Below are positions 55,388 through 64,000 of a DNA stretch of 64,000 nucleotides, piece after piece; positions within the stretch are counted from its first letter, which is position 1, and the number at the start of each line of letters is the position of its first letter. Source of the DNA: Alopecurus myosuroides (lineage: Eukaryota > Streptophyta > Magnoliopsida > Poales > Poaceae). The notes beneath the pieces are model-generated. The model ran no database searches. It was given only the letters and a program-made list of their open reading frames with translations, and was not told the DNA's origin. The DNA is taken from assembly GCA_028641055.1 (NCBI GenBank), contig CM054060.1, positions 235,938,833 through 236,002,832 on the forward strand. Reading direction: 5' to 3'. A program made the position numbers and the translations under genes.

Positions 55388-56759
55388 GGTTACTCATAAG
55401 CAGAAGTGTATATATAGAGTGGGAAAACCTAAGAGCTCAAACTTCACCTATTAGCAAGTATTGGAACTAGTGAACCATGCCAAGAGAAACCTATAACAAA
55501 AAGAATGAAGTGACATGAGTTTCAAAGATCCAAAAAAAAGCTCCAAAACACACACGGCTTATGGGTGGATAGGTAAGGCAGGTGGAAAGGAAATAGAACA
55601 ATCGGAGACCAATATATTATAATGGAAAGTAGAGAACCACAATGATCACAAAGCAACAACCAGGCAATCTCCAAAAAATATGGGAACAGGCGCACGGAGA
55701 TAAATGGGACTAATTCAACTAAAATGTGAGCTAAGGAACCAAATGATCCTAGCGAAAACTATAAAGCTCGTGATGCACAAGTACAAGGAGAGCCGTTAGT
55801 TCGATTGCAATTTATTGGTGGGATACAAAATTTGCACACAATGCACCACCTAGGAGACGTTCATCGAGCTTGCGCGCTTCCTACAAGTGGTATGTCAAGT
55901 GGTGGTTTCATTTCTCTTCCTTCTTTTTTCTTCTCTCTTTTCTCCTTTTGCTTTTTTCTCACTCACTTTGTGCCAACATATGAAACTATATTAACTAGCG
56001 CATACAACGACCGCTCGGAAACTACACGGTGAATGTGTAGAAATCCCAAGCAATCATATATGAACTATCCTCAATAGGTAAGGTAATCACAAGGTAGGTT
56101 GACTCACAAAGGAATGCCAAGAGGGAGAAGATTCGGGATGTTTATACCTCTCTCAGACGATCTTCACCCTATAGGCCAGAAAGTTTCGTGATTTCTCATG
56201 AAATTGGGCTTCAACGGATGATGGATATCTTGCAATGGTGATGTGTATGATGTAATTTCCTACAAAATTAGGTAAAGATCACACAAAACGAAATCCCTGG
56301 GCAAAAGTTATGGCCAAAACGGTGATTGGATGCGGCAGTTTTCTGGGAGGTCGGCCTGGCCGGGCTGTGAGGCCGGTTTTCCTGCGCGAGGCCGGGCTGG
56401 TCTGTTATCTGGACGGCCTAGGGAGCCTGGGAGGCCGGCCTGTCCGGGCTTTGAGGCCAGGTTTCCTGCACACGTGAAATTTCGCGACTTTGGCCGCGAT
56501 TTTGACTTTTTGGGGCGGAAAACTGCTCCGAAAATCACCAAATCGAAGGGGAAATAAGTGGAATTAGGCCATGGAAACGCAAAGGGAGGTAGATCAACAA
56601 GTATAGCAGCGGATCTGTCGATCAAAACCTACCAAAATGAAGTCAAATCACAGATCGATCCAAAAGCAAATTGGGGCTATTTTTTGCGGAATTTTTCAAA
56701 TTTAGGAAAAAATAAGAAAAAATTTGGGGGAAAGAGGGTGTCAAATCCATGGCAACTTT
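55388..56759 (-). other. Leader region of element 3
   Basis: About 1.37 kb between primer site and first frame, without a convincing gene. It holds another block of GGCCGGGCTG / AGGCCGG motifs at 56340-56465, like those in the LTRs. Confidence 0.55.
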
Positions 56760-56772
56760 GCTCTTGATACCA
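56760..56772 (-). other. Primer-binding site of element 3 (Met-tRNA type)
   Basis: On the minus strand it reads TGGTATCAAGAGC, one inserted base away from the usual TGGTATCAGAGC, two bases from the LTR. Confidence 0.75.
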
Positions 56773-56774
56773 TA

Positions 56775-57686
56775 TGATATAGGATTGGCCTCTATGGTGA
56801 CCCAATCTTCACGGATTGATGCACGAGAGGTGGGGAGATTGGGAAGAACACGATGAACTAACGCACACAAAAGGGGAGATAACTCGTGGAGCCAACGAGG
56901 GATCGCAAACCTAAGTCAACAACACGCTAATTGGAACCAATTTACCTTCATGGACGGTCCACCGTACCAACAGATGCTCAAGGGTCAGTTGAGGAGGTTG
57001 GTGTGACACTAACTGATTCCCAAGGGGAAAGGATAGAAATCACCAATGAATCTTGTTATAATCCAATAGAGGAATCGACGGAGTGGCCATGAATCCCATG
57101 GGGGAGGTTATCCACATGGGAGGGGGAGCACAAAGCCCAACTATATCTCATATCTATTCTTGTCTAGGAAGGAGGGGGAGTGGTCCTATATACAGTAGTA
57201 GGGGTAGGTAGAGGGACACAAGGGAATATTCCATGTCTCTACGCATAGGGAGATAAGGCGTAGCGGAGCCGGCCTAGGAGGCCGGACATGTCTATATGGG
57301 GCGGGCCTGAGGGCGCAGGAGAGCCGGCCCGGGCCAGGATGCCAGGCCGGGCAGGCACCCGAGAGCGCCGGCCTAGGGTGCCGGCCAGGCCGGGTCTTCA
57401 GACCGGCCTTCATGGCCATCTTCCTCTCCGTCTTCTCGCTTCTTCCTCCTGTTCCACGCGTACGCCTTGGATGACCTTGAGTAGTGAACTTCCTCGGCAT
57501 CTCCTCGCGTCTGTAGTCATCGACTCATATCTAGCAATGCACGGGGGTCGATGGTCAAGTAGTATACCATCCAAAGGGGTACAAAGTGGGTTCTCGAAGA
57601 GGAATGAGTTCACCTTTTGAATCCATGGTGACTTGACATATGATGGAGTATGAGACATGCCCAGTGGGATGGGTCGCGCTGCATCA
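56775..57686 (-). repeat. 5' LTR of element 3
   Basis: 912 bp, highly similar to 51127-52050, with the GGCCGGCC palindrome cluster at 57265-57410. Confidence 0.88.
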
Positions 57687-57767
57687 CGATGAAATGATTT
57701 TTTTTTTAAATTCTGTACCCCCAAAAAGCTGAGATGAACGGGGACCCCAATTGGGGGTATGCTCTTA

Positions 57768-58669
57768 GAGCATCTCCACTCGCTAGCCCCAATTAGGGTC
57801 CATATCAGCATTTTAAAGAGGTATTTGGGTCTGTCCGGATGAAAATGGTTGTTTGGGGGGAGACACTCCCCTCTCATAGCTCCTAGTTCACGATTCGAAT
57901 CGAAGCCCTCTCCACCTCCCGTTCCTCGCTACTCGCCAGCACGACGAGATGGGCCTCCGGGTGGCATGACAAGATGGGCCTCTGTAGCCTCGCTGGCGAG
58001 GTCGGACATGATCTTGGACGAGTCGAGAGTGCTACCGGCAAATATGAAGTCCACGGAGGACGTCGGGAGTGGCAGGGGGCGGTCGTCTCCGGCGGCCGGG
58101 AGCGGGTGCTTCGGTGCGAGGAAGTAGTTCACCGACACGACGATGACGCCAGCCATTGCCGAGGGCACGTTGAGGTAGTAGTGGTACACGGGGTGGAAGG
58201 ACGACTCGAGAAAGAACGCATCGCCGTGGAACTATAGGACCACCGGGAGCTTACCGTTGCCGGGTGGCTCGAGCGGTAGAGCCTGACCGCAAGGCCCATT
58301 CTCGGGTTGATGCCGACGTCCCTGGAGGTGATGCCAGTGCGCGCGTCCAGCAACGTCGGCATCACGCTCGTTCCCATGAGGCGTTACACGCTGCTCTCAT
58401 GTTGTCGTGCCTCCCATTTCAGCAAGGTTGGGGAGATAGAGGATGGGGAAAGAGGGGCACTTGGAGGCAGGCGGTTGGTGCGAGCACGGATACTTCTCGT
58501 CCGAACGCCCCTAGACAACCCCCAAGATTCGGGTTTTGCTTGGGTTTTCCACACACCAATTGAGGACTGTCCGAAGAGAGGCTTTTGGGGGTAGCGAGTG
58601 GGCGAGTTGGGAGTCATCCGGATGGGAAAGTGCTTTAGGGGGTCTCTGGGGGCGTGAGTGGATATGCTC
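57768..58669 (-). mobile_element. Small TIR element carrying a captured gene fragment
   Basis: Ends GAGCATCTCCACTC (left) and, in reverse, GAGCATATCCACTC (right), with TCCGGATGA-type sequence just inside both. Flanked by TTA on the left and ATA on the right. It contains a degenerate piece of a carboxylesterase gene and no transposase, which makes it a Pack-type element. Confidence 0.6.
57930..58380 (-). pseudogene. Carboxylesterase (CXE, alpha/beta hydrolase) gene fragment
   Basis: N-terminal part of a plant carboxylesterase or GID1-like alpha/beta hydrolase: DARTGITSRDVGIN and GLAVRLYRSSHP (58260-58360), then in a shifted frame NGKLPVVL, a stop, FHGDAF in place of the oxyanion-hole HGGxF, YHYYLNVPSAMAGVIVVSVNY, LAPKHPLPAAGDD (58060-58200). 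The stop, the frameshift and the altered HGG site mean it cannot be active. The catalytic Ser-Asp-His part is absent. Confidence 0.75.
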
Positions 58670-59225
58670 ATAAAGTAGGCGAGAGAGAGTGAGAGCCAAT
58701 CGGAGCGCAAACGCACACACGGGCGTACACGTGGGAGACGTCGTGTTCCTTCGGGAACATGCGCCATAAATCCCCTCACCGCTCACTCTCCCCACTCTCT
58801 CCACTCGCTCCTATTCTCTCACCTCTCTATTCGAGGTACCCCTACCTTTGGCATGAGCAGCATTCGGTAGCTCACATCTTGGGTGGCGGTCGGAGTGGAA
58901 GGCCGTTCATCCCTTCTTCCTCAGATGTCGTGCTTCTTCTCAGCATCGTCGACCACCCTACATCCCTTCTTCCTCACTGGCTTCTCCAATGGCGGCAAGA
59001 TCTTTTCCAGCCTTTTTCGCAGTGGCAAGAACCGTTGATTTTTAAATCAATGTTGTTTGTTCGACGTAGATTTACATGCAGAGCATATCTCCGTAATTTT
59101 AGGGTTCGATCTATGTGTAGTGTTAAATATTTTGGTGTTTTTTGCCGATTTGCTCTTAGTTCATACTTTTGGTAGTGTTGGAACATGCAAGTTCAAGTGT
59201 TGGCCTAAGTGAACTTGTGATTTGT
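58670..59225. other. Unassigned spacer
   Basis: No gene or repeat recognised. Pyrimidine-rich sequence (58780-58830) precedes an open plus-strand stretch without motifs; a promoter of a lost gene is possible but unsupported. Confidence 0.4.
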
Positions 59226-59690
59226 TCAAAGATTGTGCATATCTCTTGGTCCTTGAAAAGGCATCCACCTCGACGTGTCAAGGTCATCTCCAGTATATGG
59301 CATCAAATCGGCAACATTGAAGGAATTACTAAAGCCAAACTCATTCGTAGGAGGATCAATCTTATATGCATTATCACTGTTTTTTGCAAGCACTTTATAT
59401 GGACCAACACCTCGTGGTTCCAACTTGGACTTTCGCAAGTTTGGGAACATATCCTTGAGGAACTGCACCCACACGATGTCACTGAGCTGAAATAACACCT
59501 TCTCATACTTCTTGTTAGCACGATCAGTGGTATGTTTTCTCTTCTTCTCAGTTGCTTGCCTTGTCTTCTCATGTATCTTTCTCATAGAATCTGCATGCTT
59601 AGATGCCTCCATGTTGACTATATCTTGTATTGGAAGCGGTAACAAATCTAGTGGAGTATTGGGTTTGAAACCATACACCAACTCAAACAG
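59226..59690 (-). pseudogene. Ty3/gypsy integrase C-terminal relic
   Basis: A minus-strand frame with MVYGFKPNTPLDLLPLP, DRANKKYEKVLFQLSDIVWV, LEPRGVGPYKVLAKNSDNAY and FNVADLMPYTGDD, the typical end of a plant gypsy integrase. Everything upstream (RT, protease, gag) and any LTR is missing. The right end is near the point where the next element begins. Confidence 0.78.
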
Positions 59691-59909
59691 ACAGCGGTGC
59701 TATTTGAACACAAAAAATCGAAGGGAAGGAACATGTTATTACTTATTTGAGCCGGCGTTTATTGGATGCAGAGATAATGTGCACATTCATTGATAAAATA
59801 GGCTTATGCTTATATTATGCTTGTATTGAAACAAGACATTATTTGTCGTCTAGTATGTGCATCGTGGCTTGTCAAACCTGTCGGGCCCATGGATACCAAG
59901 GTATCCTGG
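59691..59909. other. Short spacer before the second Sirevirus-like element
   Basis: Nothing recognised. It could be a further piece of the gypsy relic or of the target sequence. Confidence 0.4.
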
Positions 59910-62330
59910 TGAAAGTAGAAGGATGCCGCCTAGAGGGGGGGGTGAATAGGCGCTTTAAAATAATTACGGTTTAGGCTTGAGTAAATGCGGAATAAAACTA
60001 GCGTTTAATTTATCAAGCACAAAACCTATGCAAGCTAGGTTTATCTATGTGCACCAACAACTTATGCTAGGCATGATATACAACTATGAGATAGCAAGAT
60101 AGATGACTTCAAGCACGATGGCTATCACAAAGGTAAATGCATAAGTAACGAGCTAGAGTGTAGAGATAACCGAAGCACAAGGAGACACCGGTGTGATTAC
60201 CGAAGTTCCTTCCCAAGGGAAGTACGTCTTCGTTGGAGAGGTGGGGAGCCACCTAGGCGCTCCTCAATAGCACGGATGTGCACACCTTATTCTCCTTGAG
60301 CTTCTCCGGTGAGGGAGATGCTCGTTTCCACTATGAGGTCGACTTGAAGGCGTTGACCAAACCTTACACGAGGTTGAGGCTATCTCCACAACTCAATTGG
60401 AGGCTCTCAACGAAGCTTCTTGCAACAAGGTGGAAGCCCCAAGCACTAACCGTCTAGGGTGCTCAATACACCCAAGAGGAACAATCTCTCCGGTGACCAA
60501 GCACCCAAGAGTAACAAGCTCACGAACTTCTCTTTCACGAATCTCGTGGGGAACTCAAACCGATGCACCTAATGCAATGGCAAGAACACACAAAGTGGTC
60601 AAGAACTTCTCTCCCAAATCCCACCAAAGCAACTAATGCTATGGAGGGAGGAAGGAGGAAGAACAAGGAAAACAACAAATGAATCCCTAGATCTAGATCC
60701 AATAGATTCCCCTCACAAAGAGGTGGGATTGATTGGTGAAGTGGTAGATCTAGATCTCCTCTCTCTTTTCCCTCAAGTGGAAGCAAGAATCATTGGAGGG
60801 ATTGAGAGAGAGCAAGCTTTTGGAGGTCAACAATGGAGGTCAAACTTGCCCAAAAGGTTGGGGAACCATTGGGGAAGAAGGCCCCTTAAATAGGTCACCC
60901 AAATATCCAACCGTTGGAGGAAAATTCGCGCAGGGGCGGAACCTCCGGTGAAACCACCGGAACCTCCGCCCCCCGGATGAGTTAGGACATCAAAATGGCT
61001 GAAAAAATGCCCCAACCACCGGAGCCTCCGGTGGTTTCACCGGAACCTCCGCCACTTTCAAACCGAAGGGGTTTCCGGCGGAGCTACCACCGGAGCCTCC
61101 GCTGGTGGAAAAAACTGCAGAACACCCTATATGAAAACGGTCATAACTTTTGCATCCGGACTCCGTTTTCGATGTTCTTGGGCTCGTTGAAATCGCAACG
61201 ACGAGCACTACAAGAATATGCAGAGAAACATCATAGTCCAAATGGGAATATAAAACCAAATGATGAAAGGTTTGGCCTATCAATAAAGGACAACCGGTAG
61301 AAACCTCCAATAACAAAAATGCGATAAGTTTTTCATACGAAATCCATTTTTGATGAACTTGAGCTTGACATGAAGAACATGACAAGCTCTAAAACCTTGC
61401 ATGGAGAAAACCCAAATAAGAACCAAGAAGGATGATGCCAAGTATGCAAAGGTTTGAGCTCTCTACGATAGATACGATCAAGATATGCATTCAAGAGCCC
61501 CTCTTGATAGTACGGTTATCTATCCTATAATCCGGTCTCCCAACTAGCATAATGAGACCGGTAAAATAGAAACCCTATATAAGTCATACCTTTGCCTTGC
61601 GCAATCCAATTGAGCTACATGATGGCGATCTTAATCACCTCAAGTTGGACCACCTTTCTTGATTGCGCTTCGCTTCGTGAAGATTGTGAATTGCTCCCCC
61701 ATAAGCTAATATGAGAGAGCATATCACATGAACATCTTCACTTGACCATAATCTCCATATGGGTGGAAAGATTCAAGCATAGGATTTCTTCTAGATGCTT
61801 CACTTGAGCTTCCACGTCAAGCTAGGTGACGAACATCGCTCGACGATGACATAGACCATGGGCTATATGAAATCTACCTTTTTGTTCATGCCCATGGAAA
61901 GATACCTAACCACACATAGAGATGCCACACACACATATATGGGTTAGATCACAAAGCTATATTGACAATTTCTTACCATACCATGAGATACACAATCCCA
62001 CTTGGTACATCGTGTAGCTTTGTGTGTTGATCACTAGCTTGATCAACCTTTTCTTCTCACTTCAAATGATGATGTCTTGAAGATAACCATGAAGGATAAC
62101 ATAATACTTTTCTTCAAGACACACTAGCAATAACCTCAACTCAAACCATGACCATTCTTCATATAAATCCTTGAATATAACAATGGCCATCAAGGAAGCT
62201 AATAGAGTTCAACACATGAACTCCATTATTTCCTATGAACAAGAACTACAAGGATAACTCAATGCAAACATTAGTCCATAGGGATTGTCAGTAATTACCA
62301 AAACCACATATGGGGCACCATGCACTTTCA
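59910..62330 (-). repeat. 3' LTR of a second Sirevirus-like element
   Basis: 2,421 bp, plus strand TGAAAGTAGAAGGATGCC... to ...CACCATGCACTTTCA. It shares the GGGGGGGTGAATAGG start region and blocks such as GAAGTACGTCTTCGTTGGAG with the LTR at 38002-39429, and it has GGAGCCTCCGGTGG palindromes at 60930-61110. The partner LTR is outside the window. Confidence 0.8.
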
Positions 62331-64000
62331 ATCTCCCCCATTTTGGTAATTGATGACAATCCCTTTTTACGAGGGTTTATATGATGAATTAAGCAACCAT
62401 GCAAAACAAAGAATAAGGATGCAATAGCATGGAAGGCAAATGCTTAAGAACGAAACTAAAGCATAGAACCAAATTCCCTTAAACCCTCTAAACTTCTCCC
62501 CCATTGGCATCCATTGCCAAGATGGGAAAAAAGATTAGAAGGCAAATATAATAAGAGCTCCCCCATAGTGTATGCATTCCTCATGATATGAGTGAAATCA
62601 AGAGCATGTATCCAACTAGGAATAGATGGAGGGAGATCAAACTATATTGAGGATCCAAAGATTTACAAGCAAAGTCAAATTGAAGGATACTTTCATAAAG
62701 AAGCAACCAACCAAAGGATCCAAAAAAAAAACGATTTACCAAAATCAATATTATGATAAGATCAACCAAGTGTTCTAGAAAATCAAGAGGGAACTCCCCA
62801 AGGTACATGCACAATGTTAGATTTGAATTACTATATAATGTGCACAACATGGAATCATCACTCCCTTCTAGATAATTTTGAACACAAACAAGAGCAAGAG
62901 AATAGATAGGAAATATAGCAAAGCAACTTGCAAACAAACAAGAGTTGAGCAATTAAGATCAAGAAGCGACAAGTAAAGATTTACTCAACCGAAAGAGATG
63001 AGTGTGACAAGGAAGGACATTTGTAGGAGACTAATAGGATGAGCAATGCTTCATCATAGTCTTTAAATATATGAGTCACATAGTGCATATCATGTCTTTC
63101 CCATACACACAAACCAACAAATGATAAAACACATATGTCCACAAGCTTTATAAGATTCCAAAGGAATACCAAAAGAAAAAGAAAAGCTTGTGCCTTTTAG
63201 GAACCACCAAGTAATATAAAGCAATAAAACATGGTCACTAAAGAAATAGAATATCAATTAAAGATGTAACTGTTCTCGTGTGTATAAGTTTCTAAGTGGA
63301 CACCAATCACAAAGATATATATCCACAAAGAAATATGCACACCCAAAAATAGGTACAAGGGTAAAGAACATGATATCCAAGATAGGTTCATAAATATACC
63401 AATAAGATTTTTGTTTGAAAGCAAAGCACTAGGATTAGTTTAATCTTAAGGGGATATAGATGGACAAACAATAAACTCATCAAAGCATCACAAATATCAC
63501 AAGGGAAAAGTGATAGTTGGAATGCTTCGAGAAAGGTAACGCATATCACAAAAGATTCAAATGGTTTTTGAGAATTCATAAATATTGCATATGAGAGACT
63601 TAAAGTAGAAGTTACTAGATTAATATACTTGGGATTGGTGAATCATGAAATTGATTATAAATATCCCCTTAGTATGTAATCATCCCGGCTTACTCATAGT
63701 TGCAATAAATATGTTTTTGATAAGACATTTGCAAGAGCCAAATGAAATGCAACAAATGGAATTCATGTCAAGATGCAACCTACACAAGATTGAAAGCTAA
63801 AAATGTATGCATGGAATAGATACTTGTTACCGAGACGACATTTGTGATGAAGAGGATGCGAGTTTGATAATCATCGTAGCTTGACTCCTATGATATGATG
63901 GTGAGAACACCTTCCTTATGAATGGAGCAAGCAACCAATGTATCTCCATTGTACCTAAAAACAAAAATCAAGTACAACATGGTTCCCAAACTTATTGGGT
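62331..64000 (-). mobile_element. Interior (3' part) of the second Sirevirus-like element, partial
   Basis: Starts with the polypurine tract (AAAATGGGGGAGAT on the minus strand, 62331-62344), matching the tract of the first element. The remaining 1.6 kb is AT-rich without a recognisable protein and runs off the right edge. Confidence 0.7.

Larger units (their letters stand above)
51127..57686 (-). mobile_element. Element 3: non-autonomous LTR retrotransposon with zinc knuckle
   Basis: Minus orientation. The 5' LTR is 56775-57686, the primer site 56760-56772, the polypurine tract about 52051-52070 and the 3' LTR 51127-52050. The interior encodes an acidic/basic low-complexity protein, a coiled segment and a CCHC zinc knuckle, but no RT or integrase. 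Flanking five-base words differ (AGTTG on the left, CGATG on the right), so no target duplication can be shown. Confidence 0.85.

Noticed and set aside
1..64000. tRNA, rRNA and other structured RNA genes
   Set aside because: None recognised by eye; tRNA-like matches are primer-binding sites of retrotransposons.

Overview
The window looks like a piece of a large, repeat-rich grass genome, most likely a Triticeae species (wheat, barley, rye or Aegilops group). I infer this from the density of nested LTR retrotransposons, the grass-type MITEs, the very GC-rich coding sequence and the plant-specific families. No bacterial-style operons, rRNA, tRNA or CRISPR were seen. Only one ordinary host gene is evident: an intact four-exon BEL1-like (TALE) homeobox gene on the minus strand at 44496-46230. 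Almost everything else is mobile DNA or its remains.

Layout. 1-3681: 5' part of a minus-strand Ty3/gypsy element of Tat type (protease, reverse transcriptase, two RNase H domains, start of integrase), running off the left edge, with its 5' LTR at 3221-3681. It truncates a TIR element (to 4565) that carries a proline/alanine/glutamate-rich gene. A complete sister copy of that TIR element lies at 8480-10294, flanked by TTA, with an intact 382-codon gene and no transposase. Between the copies are a foldback element (5056-5492) and a retroposed sequence with 14-bp target duplications (5846-7131). 11166-43000: remains of two divergent PIF/Harbinger ORF1-like genes (Myb/SANT type). The minus-strand one is split by a 28-kb nest.

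The nest. Element 1 (12642-40746, plus, TSD CTCCA) contains element 2 (16033-24921, minus, TSD GACAC). Element 2 contains a solo LTR (22568-24152, TSD AGAGC). The 3' LTR of element 1 contains a 12-kb Copia/Sirevirus-like element (27366-39429, minus, TSD ACGCT) with Gag, Pol and an extra envelope-like reading frame. Elements 1 and 2 have related 1.6-kb LTRs, an Asp-tRNA type primer site and no pol, so they are non-autonomous.

43300-44322: a cluster of MITEs, then the BELL gene and its upstream region. 48265-58669: MITEs, a third Harbinger ORF1-like pseudogene (49205-50903), a non-autonomous minus-strand LTR element (51127-57686) encoding an acidic/basic low-complexity protein and a zinc knuckle, and a small TIR element carrying a fragment of a plant carboxylesterase gene. 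59226-59690: a gypsy integrase relic. 59910-64000: the 3' LTR (2.4 kb) and part of the interior of a second Sirevirus-like element.

The best candidate for something undescribed is the TTA/TIR element family at 3682-4565 and 8480-10294. It carries a conserved cargo protein with a ubiquitin-interacting-like motif, a SUMO-acceptor-like site and a conserved hydrophobic/acidic C-terminus. All family assignments were made by eye from motifs; no search was run.
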